Positions 17,466-24,959 of a stretch of 64,000 nucleotides of DNA are shown here, in pieces; the stretch's first letter is position 1, and each line of letters opens with the position of its first letter. Origin of the DNA: Candidatus Leptofilum gracile (GTDB lineage Bacteria > Chloroflexota > Anaerolineae > Promineifilales > Promineifilaceae); the NCBI GenBank assembly GCA_016713825.1, contig JADJOJ010000007.1:310001-374000 (forward strand), written 5' to 3'. The notes under the pieces are model-generated. The model saw nothing but the letters and a program-made list of their open reading frames with translations. It was not told where the DNA came from and did not search any database. A program made the translations under genes and the position numbers.

Positions 17466-17576
17466 CAACCGGAGCCCGCACCGCCCGCCGCAAACCTGCT
17501 GGCCCCAAAGGCCAGGCAGCCTCACATAAGCACCAAACTTTCACAAACACCGCTAAAAAAAAGAGCTGTTACACGT

Positions 17577-17582
17577 TATAAT
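17577..17582 (+). promoter_or_regulatory. -10 box TATAAT upstream of the metallo-hydrolase transcript
   Basis: A perfect TATAAT preceded by TTACACG. No convincing -35 is seen at 17 bp (A-rich). It would start a leader of about 100 nt that contains the small ORF at 17616-17696. Confidence 0.4.
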
Positions 17583-17615
17583 GTAGCCCACCGCTGTGAG
17601 GAAAATCCCATTTCA

Positions 17616-17696
17616 ATGGCAGGAGCCTTCCGCAAGGCCAAACAACCCGATTGCATTTTGGTCACGCGCAAAGCAAAACAGGAAACACCATCATGA
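17616..17696 (+). CDS. Possible 26-codon leader ORF overlapping the metallo-hydrolase start
   Basis: ATG at 17616 opens a 26-residue basic peptide (MAGAFRKAKQPDCILV...) whose TGA (17694-17696) overlaps the next ATG (17693-17695) as ATGA. GAGGAAAA lies upstream at a longish distance. The arrangement would allow translational coupling. It may also be chance, because nothing supports conservation. Confidence 0.28.
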   Translation: MAGAFRKAKQPDCILVTRKAKQETPS

Positions 17697-18373
17697 TCGA
17701 AGTAGCAAAAAATGTATTTCATATTCCACTGTTTCCACGGAATATGGTGAATGCCTATATTGTCGATGGCTTTCTGGTCGATGCAGGAATCCGCAGTTCA
17801 GAAAAGAAATTGCTAAAAGCCATTGACCAGATTGGGCGGGGCAAAATTGAGGCCCACGTTTTAACCCACGCCCACCCAGATCATCAAGGAGCCAGCGCCG
17901 CCATTTGCCAACAGCTCAACATTCCGCTGTGGTGCGGCCGCGATGACGTGGCGGCTATGGAAAGTGGTCTTGTTTCGGGGGACGATCCCAATTCCAGCAG
18001 CTTCATTGTGCGTTTGCAGCAGCGGTATTGGACGGGGCCAGCCTATCCGGTTACCCGCAGCCTGCAAGAAGGAGACAGGGTAGGCAGCTTCCAGGTGCTA
18101 GAAACGCCAGGGCACTCGCCAGGGCACATTGTGCTTTGGCGCGAAGCAGATGGGGTGCTGATTGTGGGGGATGTGCTGAACAATACCAACCTGCTCACAA
18201 CCATTCCCCAACTGCGCGAACCGCCAGAAATGTTTACGCCCGATGTGGCAGAAAACCGCAAATCGATTCGAAAAGTGGCCGCGTTGCAGCCAAAACTAAT
18301 CTGCTTTGGCCACGGCCCCGTAATGCCAAACACAACCCAACTGAATAAAATGGTTGCCAAATTGCCCGGTTAA
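17693..18373 (+). CDS. Metallo-beta-lactamase-fold hydrolase
   Basis: 226 residues from ATG 17693. The zinc ligands are all visible: THAHPDH (H-x-H-x-D-H) near residue 60, PGHSPGH near 139, GDVLNN with the bridging Asp, and FGHG near the end. The architecture is that of small glyoxalase-II-like or quorum-quenching-like enzymes. The short active-site loops and lack of a C-terminal extension argue against RNase Z/J. The substrate cannot be told. The start overlaps a possible leader ORF, and the next gene begins 31 bp after the stop and may be co-transcribed. Confidence 0.88.
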   Translation: MIEVAKNVFHIPLFPRNMVNAYIVDGFLVDAGIRSSEKKLLKAIDQIGRGKIEAHVLTHAHPDHQGASAAICQQLNIPLWCGRDDVAAMESGLVSGDDPNSSSFIVRLQQRYWTGPAYPVTRSLQEGDRVGSFQVLETPGHSPGHIVLWREADGVLIVGDVLNNTNLLTTIPQLREPPEMFTPDVAENRKSIRKVAALQPKLICFGHGPVMPNTTQLNKMVAKLPG

Positions 18374-18404
18374 CGGGAACCTGATTCATAGAGGATTTTT
18401 GACA

Positions 18405-18824
18405 ATGAACCCAACATCACAAAACGAAGCAAAATCCCATGTTTTTTACCATGAAGATGGCTATGTCGAAATGAAGTTTTTTGGCATTGTGCCCGCCTCT
18501 GAGCTGAAGCGACTGCTGGATGAGATGAACCAGATTGCAGCGGCGTTTGGGCCAATGGGGGTGCTGGTAGACGGCCGTAACGGCCGTTTGCACCACGACG
18601 CCGGTACCCTCATTGCCCTTTCTGAAGTCAATCCCACACCCAAGCTCACACACATGGTCGTACTCACCCACACCTCGGCCAGCCGCCGCGACGTGATTGT
18701 GCAAAACCCAACAGGCCTCGTGCCCCAGGTAACCGTGCGGTCGCTGGAGGTGCCGGTAAAATATATTAGCAACGAAGCAGAAGCCCGACAGCTGGCCGCA
18801 AAAGGCGGGCCAGACCTGGCTTGA
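18405..18824 (+). CDS. Hypothetical protein with a SpoIIAA/STAS-like fold pattern
   Basis: 139 residues from ATG 18405 (AGAGGA upstream). The pattern is beta-rich N-terminus (HVFYHEDGYVEMKFFGIV), a helix (SELKRLLDEMNQIAAAFG), a strand MGVLVDGRNGR, another helix region, and a final helix NEAEARQLAAKG. This resembles the SpoIIAA-like proteins that include a similar conserved Asp strand. That assignment is tentative. Two ACGGCCGT copies lie one base apart at 18571-18587 and encode the DGRNGR segment. Confidence 0.6.
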   Translation: MNPTSQNEAKSHVFYHEDGYVEMKFFGIVPASELKRLLDEMNQIAAAFGPMGVLVDGRNGRLHHDAGTLIALSEVNPTPKLTHMVVLTHTSASRRDVIVQNPTGLVPQVTVRSLEVPVKYISNEAEARQLAAKGGPDLA

Positions 18825-18863
18825 TAACTCGCAAAGTTGGTGCGGGGTTGGTAAAATCGGCCT

Positions 18864-19484
18864 ATGAATGAACAAGACGTAAGGGAATCGGCCGAAGCAG
18901 AAACGGCCGTCTCTCCCCCCAACCAACCAGCCCCAGCGTCGCTTTCTGAACGACTGTTGCTGTTTTTAATCGCCGTGCCAGTCATCGGCATCGACCAATT
19001 CAGCAAGTATCTGGTTGAAAGCAATCTGGCGCTGTTTGAAGTGTACGCCCCCATCCCCAGCCTGGAATCGGTCTTCCGCATCTTCCACATTTACAACACC
19101 GGGGCCACCTTTGGCCTTTTCTCTGGCGGCGGCGATATTTTTCGTTACCTGGCCATTGTGGTGAGCCTGGGCATCATCTACTACAACCTCACCCTCCCCG
19201 GCAACCATCGCCTGCTGCGGCTGGCGCTGGGGCTGCAAATGGGCGGCGCATTGGGCAATATGATCGACCGCTTTCGCCTGGGCCACGTCACCGATTTTAT
19301 CGACATCGGCCCGTGGTACATTTTTAACCTGGCGGATCTGGCCGTGGTAAGCGGGGCGCTGATTTTGGGCCTTATGGTGTGGCAAGAGTCGCGCGAGTTA
19401 AAAGCCCAGCAGCAAGCCGCTCACGCAGATGAGGCACGGAGAGAAACGGCCGTTCCCCCCCAAACTGATCCCACCCATGAGTAA
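18864..19484 (+). CDS. lspA: Prolipoprotein signal peptidase (LspA)
   Basis: 206 residues. This aspartyl protease in the cytoplasmic membrane removes signal peptides from lipid-modified prolipoproteins. Four membrane spans are visible. Catalytic regions: GNMIDRFRLGHVTDFI (first Asp) and FNLADLAVVSG (second Asp). The N-terminal 30 residues are a polar Glu/Pro-rich extension before SERLLLFLIAVPVIGIDQFSK. The C-terminus is a charged tail (RELKAQQQAAHADEARRE). The last 8 bp overlap the next gene, rluD-like, and this lspA-rluD order is common in bacteria. The PotD-like lipoprotein at 41 kb is a likely substrate. Confidence 0.96.
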   Translation: MNEQDVRESAEAETAVSPPNQPAPASLSERLLLFLIAVPVIGIDQFSKYLVESNLALFEVYAPIPSLESVFRIFHIYNTGATFGLFSGGGDIFRYLAIVVSLGIIYYNLTLPGNHRLLRLALGLQMGGALGNMIDRFRLGHVTDFIDIGPWYIFNLADLAVVSGALILGLMVWQESRELKAQQQAAHADEARRETAVPPQTDPTHE

Positions 19485-20403
19485 CCATACCCAAACCTTA
19501 CAGCTCGATGCCCCTGGCCAGCGGCTGGACAAGGTGCTAACCACCCAGCTGCCAGAGCTCTCGCGCACCCAAATTCAGCGCTTGCTGAAGGAGGAGCAAA
19601 TTTTGGTAAACGGCCGTCCCGCCAAAGCCAACCTCAAGCTAGAAGGCGGCGAACAGGTCACCATCACCCTGCCAGAACCGGAAGAGACCGAACTACAGCC
19701 AGAAGCGATCCCCTTGGATATTCGCTACGAAGATGACGACATGCTGGTGATCAACAAGCCAGCGGGCATGGTGGTACACCCTGCCGTGGGGCACAACAGC
19801 GGCACGCTGGTAAACGCCGTGCTGGCCCACTGCCCAAATCTGCCCGGCATCGGCGGCGAAAAGCGGCCCGGCATTGTGCACCGGCTGGACAAGGAAACGT
19901 CTGGGCTGATTGTGGTGGCCAAAAACGAGGCGGCGCTGCACCATTTGCAGGCGCAATTTAAGGCGCGCAGCGTGGGCAAGCAATACCTGGCCCTGGTCGA
20001 TGGCCAGGTGCAGCCACCAGCCGCCCTCATCGACGCGCCGATTGGCCGCGACCGGCAGCAGCGCAAAAAGATGGCGGTGATTCCGTACGGCCGTTCCTCT
20101 GCCCACAGCCGCCCCGCCAAAACCCAGTACGACACCATCACCGCCTACAATGACCACACCCTGCTGCGCTGCGAACTGTTCACCGGGCGCACCCACCAAA
20201 TTCGCGTGCATCTGGCCTACATCGGCTTCCCGATTGTGGGGGATAAGGTATACGGCCGTCGCAAAGCCAGCCTGCGGCTAGGGCGACAATTTTTACATGC
20301 GTCGGTGCTGCAATTGAAACGGCCGTCTGACAACGAAGAACTCACCCTCCACGCCGAACTCCCCGCCGAACTCGACGCCGTCCTAAAACAGCTGGCGGAA
20401 TAA
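19477..20403 (+). CDS. rluD: RluA/RluD-family 23S rRNA pseudouridine synthase
   Basis: 308 residues from ATG 19477, overlapping the lspA stop (ATGAGTAA). The N-terminal S4 domain (QRLDKVLTTQLPELSRTQIQ, then ILVNGRPAKANLKL) binds RNA. The catalytic domain has the HRLDKETSGLIVVAK motif with the essential Asp, and the RTHQIRVHLAYIGFPIVGD C-terminal motif. This fits RluD, which modifies 23S rRNA helix 69, though exact sites cannot be deduced. It is translationally coupled to lspA. Four ACGGCCGT copies lie inside the gene. Confidence 0.93.
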   Translation: MSNHTQTLQLDAPGQRLDKVLTTQLPELSRTQIQRLLKEEQILVNGRPAKANLKLEGGEQVTITLPEPEETELQPEAIPLDIRYEDDDMLVINKPAGMVVHPAVGHNSGTLVNAVLAHCPNLPGIGGEKRPGIVHRLDKETSGLIVVAKNEAALHHLQAQFKARSVGKQYLALVDGQVQPPAALIDAPIGRDRQQRKKMAVIPYGRSSAHSRPAKTQYDTITAYNDHTLLRCELFTGRTHQIRVHLAYIGFPIVGDKVYGRRKASLRLGRQFLHASVLQLKRPSDNEELTLHAELPAELDAVLKQLAE

Positions 20404-20419
20404 ATTCCAGGCAGAAAGC

Positions 20420-21205
20420 ATGAAACCTGTAGACGATATTGCCCAATCCAACCAAGCGTTGTGGGAAGCTGAAGTGCAAAAAGGGGGTGGCTATACGCAG
20501 CCGTGGCTAAATTTAGACCGCACGATTGTGCAGCGGTTGGCAGCAGGCGAGCCCGTTTCTACCTCTGTGCCGCTGTACGAACTGTTTCCCACTGACCTAC
20601 TCCAGAACATTGCCAGGCAAAATGTGCTCTGTTTAGCGGCAGGTGGGGGGCAGCAAACGGCCGTATTCGGCCTGCTCGGTGCGCGAGTCACAGTGGCCGA
20701 TCTTACCCGTGGGCAGCTAGACAGCGATAAAAAAGCAGCCGCACACTACGGCTACCCCATCACCGCCATTCAGGCCGATATGCGCGATTTATCCGCGCTG
20801 CCCCGGCAAGCATTCGACCTGGTTTTTCAGGCCGATTCACTCGCCTACGTTCCAGACGTACGCCAGGTGTACAGCGAAGTCGCCAAAGTGCTGCGCCCTG
20901 GCGGCCTGTACCGCGTAAAGCACAACCAGCCAGCCGTCCACCGCGTAGCCTGGAACGGCTCAGCCTATCAAATTGCCGCACCGTATGCCGAAACCATCCA
21001 GCACCGCCCCGATGGTGGCATCGAATTTCGCCACCGCATGGATGACATTTTTAACGGCCTCATTGAAATTGGGTTCCACATCCTGCGCGTCGTAGAAGCC
21101 CCCCATTATCTGCAATCCTTCGCCGAAGAAAAGCCAGGCAGCTGGGGCCATGAAACGCGCTACGTCGCAGGCGGCTTTGCCATCATCGCCCAATTTACCA
21201 GCTGA
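20420..21205 (+). CDS. SAM-dependent methyltransferase
   Basis: 261 residues, starting 16 bp after rluD. The SAM loop VLCLAAGGGQQTAVFGLLG, the acidic strand VTVADLTRGQL, QADMRDLSALPRQAFDLVF, and the LRPGGLYRVKHNQPA segment outline a class I methyltransferase of the Methyltransf_11/25 type. The N-terminus (IAQSNQALWEAEVQKGGGYTQPWLNLD) is typical of a family often annotated only as class I methyltransferase in Chloroflexota and Cyanobacteria. It may be the last gene of the lspA-rluD operon. The substrate is unknown. Confidence 0.82.
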   Translation: MKPVDDIAQSNQALWEAEVQKGGGYTQPWLNLDRTIVQRLAAGEPVSTSVPLYELFPTDLLQNIARQNVLCLAAGGGQQTAVFGLLGARVTVADLTRGQLDSDKKAAAHYGYPITAIQADMRDLSALPRQAFDLVFQADSLAYVPDVRQVYSEVAKVLRPGGLYRVKHNQPAVHRVAWNGSAYQIAAPYAETIQHRPDGGIEFRHRMDDIFNGLIEIGFHILRVVEAPHYLQSFAEEKPGSWGHETRYVAGGFAIIAQFTS

Positions 21206-21239
21206 ACGCCCGCTCTTGACCCACCCCCCAGAAAACAAA

Positions 21240-21261
21240 AGTGGCGGCCAAAGCCACCACT
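21240..21261. terminator. Terminator hairpin between convergent genes
   Basis: AGTGGCGGC (21240-21248), loop CAAA, GCCACCACT (21253-21261), nine pairs with one mismatch, preceded by an A-rich run (AAAACAAA) that serves the minus strand. It lies between the methyltransferase (+) and the sensor kinase (-). Confidence 0.7.
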
Positions 21262-21292
21262 CTCAAACCCATTACCCATTACCAATTACCGT

Positions 21293-24200
21293 TTACAAAC
21301 TACCATTCTGCCCATTCGGTGCCCGGTACCCATTCTGGCTAATCGGTACAGAGAAGGCAAAGGTGCTGCCTTCCCCCTGCTGGCTAATGCACCAGGCGCG
21401 CCCGCCGTGCCGCTCGGCAATGGAGCGTACAATCGCCAAACCAAGCCCAGAGCCTTTCACTTTTTCCTGACCACGCTGCTTCACCCGGTAAAACTTCTCA
21501 AAGAGGCGCATTTGGTCTTGCTTGGGGATGCCAGGGCCGCTGTCTTGCACGCTGAGCACCAGCTCCTCATTTTTCTGCTCGGCGCGCAGCCACATGGGGC
21601 CGCTGTTGGGTGCGTATTTAATGCCATTGCCCAGCAAATTGGTAATTGCCTGCCGCAGCAGCGAACCATCTCCAGTGATGGCTGAAACATCATCTGGCAC
21701 GTCTACGTGCAGCTTAATGCCTGCCAAATGCGCATGCTGCCAATACTCCTCAGCAATGCTTTCCAGCAGCGGCCTCACCTCGATGCGCTCTTGCGCCAGG
21801 TCCACGCCCGCTTCGATGCGGCCCAAATCGAGCAAATCATCAACCAGCTGGGACATCTGGTCGATGCCTGCCAAAATTTTGTCTAAATATTCATGCTGTT
21901 TGGGCGAGAGCTCATCCACCATGGGCACCATCGTGGCGTAACCGCGCATGTAGGTGAGCGGGCTGCGCAAATCGTGCGAGACAGTGGCCACAAAGTCGGA
22001 CTTCATTTCGTCAATCTCTTTAAGATGGGTAATATCGCGCAGGACGGCGACGCGGCCAAACACCTGCCCTTCGTTGCTGATGATGGTGGAGGCGCTGGCG
22101 TAGTAGGTTTTGCCGTCGGGCATGGGCACTTCCAGGTTGCGGGTATGCTCATCTTCCCCAGTGAGCGCTTTAACCAGGGGCACCGATTCAATTACCTGGG
22201 CCACGGGGCGGCCGGTAACTTTGCTGGCGTTGAGATCAAAAATACGCTCGGCGGCCCGGTTGATGAGCAAAATGCGCTCGGTCTGGTCGGTGACGATGAC
22301 GGCGTCTGTGGTGCTGGCCAAGACGGCGGCGAGGCGGCGGCGGCCTCCTTCGGCGGTGGCAAAGAGGCGGGCGTTTTCTACGAGAACGGCCGTTTGCGTC
22401 GCCAACGTCACCAATAAATTTCGCTCAGAAATATCGTAGCTGTGCGCCTGCCGGTAACCCAACCAGAGAATCCCCTGGAAGCGGTCGTGCGAATAAAGGG
22501 GGATGGCTACCAGGGCAGGCACGGGTGGTTCCGTCTCCTTCTCCAGCTCCAGCGCGGCGCGAATCTGGTTGGGGGTGGCCAGCATCAGCTCCTGCAGGTG
22601 GCGCAGGCGGGTCATGATGGGGCGATCCAGCAGCTTCATCGCCTCGGCGGCTGGCCCTTCGCCATAAGAAAGCGGGTTGCCCCCGCTGGGGTTGAGCACC
22701 ACGGCACGTGCTCCGGCAGCGCCGGTGCCCCGCAGCGCCCCGCGCAAAATGGCGGGAATGCCCTGGTTGAGGTCGATACTGGTAGAAACGTCGTGGCTGG
22801 TACCCAGCAGCAGCGACAAATCGTTGAGCTGCTTGCGCGTGGCCCGCTGCATTTGGATAAACGCCTGGTTGAGCTCGCCAATTTCATCTTCACGCTGCTC
22901 CAGTTCGGTGGCGGCCCAGCTGCCCCCGGCGGCCATCGTTTTGCTGGCAGACACGATTTTGCCAATCGGCTGGGTGATGTCGCGCCCCAGCAGGGCGACG
23001 TTGGTGTAAAAGAGGGCGGTGCCCAGCAGCAGCACCAGCAGCAGTGGCCAGCCCATTTGCAACGCCTGGCCGAGAACAATTTGGTAAGGAACGGCCGTTA
23101 CCACCGTCCAGCCCGGTTCTGCCATTGTTTGGGTATAGACCAGTTCACGCGTTTCGTTGCCTTGCAGCCAGCCACGGTAAGCCTGGCCATCGGCCACGCC
23201 CGTCAGCCAGAGCCGCCGCAGGTCATCGGCTTCATCAGGCCAACTGGCCCGCAAATAGGCGGTTTGCGGATGGGCAATAATCTGAGACTGTTCGTTGACC
23301 AAAAAGCCAGTGCCGCCGCCAACGGTGCCTTGCAGCCCCACCAGCAGATCGTCCAGGCTAAAGTTGGCCAGCCGCCCCACTAGCACGGCCCCGGTTGCGC
23401 CATCGGCAGAGGTGATGGGCACCACGAGGCTGAGCACCTGTTCGGCGGTGGGCATGTTGGCCAGGGAGACGTTTTTGGAATTGGGGGCAAAGGATTGGGC
23501 AATGGCGGTGATTTCATCGTCGGAGAGGGTGGCAGGGGCGGCTTCTGTGGGGAAAACGGCCGTTACTTCCCCCGCCGCATCCACCAGCAGCAGCTGTTGG
23601 TAGCTGGGGTTACGCGCATACAATTCGGCCAGGGCATCACGGGCAACGGCCGTATTGGCACTCAATAACGCCGCCTGGTCTGCCTCATACAGGGCAAGCT
23701 GCGTATCTAGCTGGTTGACAAATTCGGGAATCTGCTCCGCCACCACCCCGGCATTGTAGGCCATCTGCTTCACCACCAGGCGGGTGGAAACGGAGATGGC
23801 CAGGTTATAAACAACGGTGATAGAAAGCAAAATGAGCACAGCGGCAAAGGTGAAGTAGTTAAACTGAAGGCGTTTTTGCAGGCTGCGCCGGGTAGGCGGG
23901 GGGATAAGGGGTTGCGACGGCCGTAAATCGGGCACGCTGCGCAAAATAAAGATGATTACACCACCGGCTACCAAACCTTCTAGCAGCCGGGGCCAGAAGT
24001 TGGCCGTGGCCACCACCAGCGCCTGGTCCAACGCAGAGAGGCCGGAGACGGGAACGGCCGTAAACATGCCAATACCGCTCAAAACAGCCAGCAGCAAGCC
24101 CCCCAACAAACCAGCCACCCACGGTTGCCGCAGCCAGTGATAAATTTGCCCGGCATAATTTTGCTGGAGGAGGAAGGCGAGGGAAACGGCCGTAAATGCG

Positions 24201-24598
24201 CCCCAAAAAATATCGAAAAGCTGGTGCGTTTGCCCTAATGTGGTCCCCAAACCAGTGGCCGCACCAACAAGAAATGCCCCCGACGGCCCCAACACAATCC
24301 CCGCCAACAGCATGGGAATCATACCCAGCAGCATGACGGCACTGGCTGGCAGATCAGCCACAGGTGGCGAAGCAAAAGCCAGGCGCAAAGGCAGAAACTG
24401 GCTGGCCACCAAACCAGCCAATGCCAGCGCCATTGTCCACAACCAACGATTGCGGGTAAAGCGACGCAAGTTGGGGAGAAAACGGAAAATCAGGTAAACA
24501 AAAAGGGCGGTACAAACAAGTAAAAGCAGATAGCCCACCGCACGGTTTGGCAGGTTAAGCGAAACTTCCCTACTTACACCCCACAGAGTTACTGGCAT
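21293..24598 (-). CDS. Large membrane sensor histidine kinase (7TM-dCache-HAMP-GAF-PAS-HisKA-HATPase)
   Basis: 1101 residues. Order: a multi-span N-terminal membrane sensor (residues about 18-235), an extracytoplasmic dCache-like domain between two spans (about 255-505), HAMP (ALLGRDITQPIGKIVSASK, then acidic linker), GAF (about 610-755, DVSTSIDLNQGIPAIL onward), PAS (AAVLASTTDAVIVTDQTERI), the dimerisation helix with phospho-acceptor VSHDLRSPLTYMRGY (His near 872), and HATPase_c with N box NLLGNGIKYAPN, G1 DSGPGIP and G2 GSGLGLAIVRSI. It would sense an external ligand and intracellular GAF/PAS cues. No response regulator is adjacent. Seven ACGGCCGT copies lie within it. Confidence 0.94.
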   Translation of the reverse strand: MPVTLWGVSREVSLNLPNRAVGYLLLLVCTALFVYLIFRFLPNLRRFTRNRWLWTMALALAGLVASQFLPLRLAFASPPVADLPASAVMLLGMIPMLLAGIVLGPSGAFLVGAATGLGTTLGQTHQLFDIFWGAFTAVSLAFLLQQNYAGQIYHWLRQPWVAGLLGGLLLAVLSGIGMFTAVPVSGLSALDQALVVATANFWPRLLEGLVAGGVIIFILRSVPDLRPSQPLIPPPTRRSLQKRLQFNYFTFAAVLILLSITVVYNLAISVSTRLVVKQMAYNAGVVAEQIPEFVNQLDTQLALYEADQAALLSANTAVARDALAELYARNPSYQQLLLVDAAGEVTAVFPTEAAPATLSDDEITAIAQSFAPNSKNVSLANMPTAEQVLSLVVPITSADGATGAVLVGRLANFSLDDLLVGLQGTVGGGTGFLVNEQSQIIAHPQTAYLRASWPDEADDLRRLWLTGVADGQAYRGWLQGNETRELVYTQTMAEPGWTVVTAVPYQIVLGQALQMGWPLLLVLLLGTALFYTNVALLGRDITQPIGKIVSASKTMAAGGSWAATELEQREDEIGELNQAFIQMQRATRKQLNDLSLLLGTSHDVSTSIDLNQGIPAILRGALRGTGAAGARAVVLNPSGGNPLSYGEGPAAEAMKLLDRPIMTRLRHLQELMLATPNQIRAALELEKETEPPVPALVAIPLYSHDRFQGILWLGYRQAHSYDISERNLLVTLATQTAVLVENARLFATAEGGRRRLAAVLASTTDAVIVTDQTERILLINRAAERIFDLNASKVTGRPVAQVIESVPLVKALTGEDEHTRNLEVPMPDGKTYYASASTIISNEGQVFGRVAVLRDITHLKEIDEMKSDFVATVSHDLRSPLTYMRGYATMVPMVDELSPKQHEYLDKILAGIDQMSQLVDDLLDLGRIEAGVDLAQERIEVRPLLESIAEEYWQHAHLAGIKLHVDVPDDVSAITGDGSLLRQAITNLLGNGIKYAPNSGPMWLRAEQKNEELVLSVQDSGPGIPKQDQMRLFEKFYRVKQRGQEKVKGSGLGLAIVRSIAERHGGRAWCISQQGEGSTFAFSVPISQNGYRAPNGQNGSL

Positions 24599-24665
24599 AC
24601 GGTTGTTCTCTTCACGCTAAGGGTTCTTCCCTTTTGCTAGCTGACGGAACACTCCTCGTCACTTA

Positions 24666-24700
24666 CGTTACAACGGCATGACTACTGCGTTACAACGACA
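24666..24700. promoter_or_regulatory. Direct repeat in the kinase leader, possible operator
   Basis: CGTTACAACGGCA (24666-24678) and CGTTACAACGACA (24688-24700), two near-identical 13-mers exactly 22 bp apart, two helical turns, downstream of the kinase promoter. This spacing suits a dimeric regulator. The rest of 24599-24732 shows nothing else I recognise. Confidence 0.4.
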
Positions 24701-24732
24701 ATTACTTTACAATAACGAATCCTGCCCGATGA

Positions 24733-24761
24733 TTATAGCATGCGCCCAAAGGGCTAGCAAT
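24733..24761 (-). promoter_or_regulatory. Sigma70-type promoter of the sensor kinase
   Basis: On the minus strand, TTGCTA (24756-24761) and a perfect TATAAT (24733-24738) separated by exactly 17 bp. Transcription would begin near 24726, giving a leader of about 130 nt that contains the direct repeat at 24666-24700. Confidence 0.6.
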
Positions 24762-24908
24762 GAACCGGTAAAAAAGTCTCTTAGCCGTTAGTCATGTGTT
24801 TACTGCCTGTCCCTCAAACGGGTAAAGGCAAACCGCCCAATTTGCCATGAAGCAAATGGTCTGGCGAGGTCATTTGCACGATTGCTCTGGGAAAAATGTA
24901 AATACAAG

Positions 24909-24937
24909 TTGACGAAAAAGTCAGAGGCCTCTAAGAT
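24909..24937 (+). promoter_or_regulatory. Sigma70-type promoter of the beta-propeller gene
   Basis: TTGACG (24909-24914), 17-bp spacer, TAAGAT (24932-24937). The start would be near 24944, leaving a very short leader holding the strong AGGAGGAA ribosome site. Confidence 0.5.
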
Positions 24938-24959
24938 TAATTTATTAGGAGGAATTCTC

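Noticed and set aside
22442..23383. 313-residue plus-strand ORF
   Set aside because: It lies wholly antisense to the sensor kinase, has no family motifs and reflects the GC-rich third positions of the real gene.
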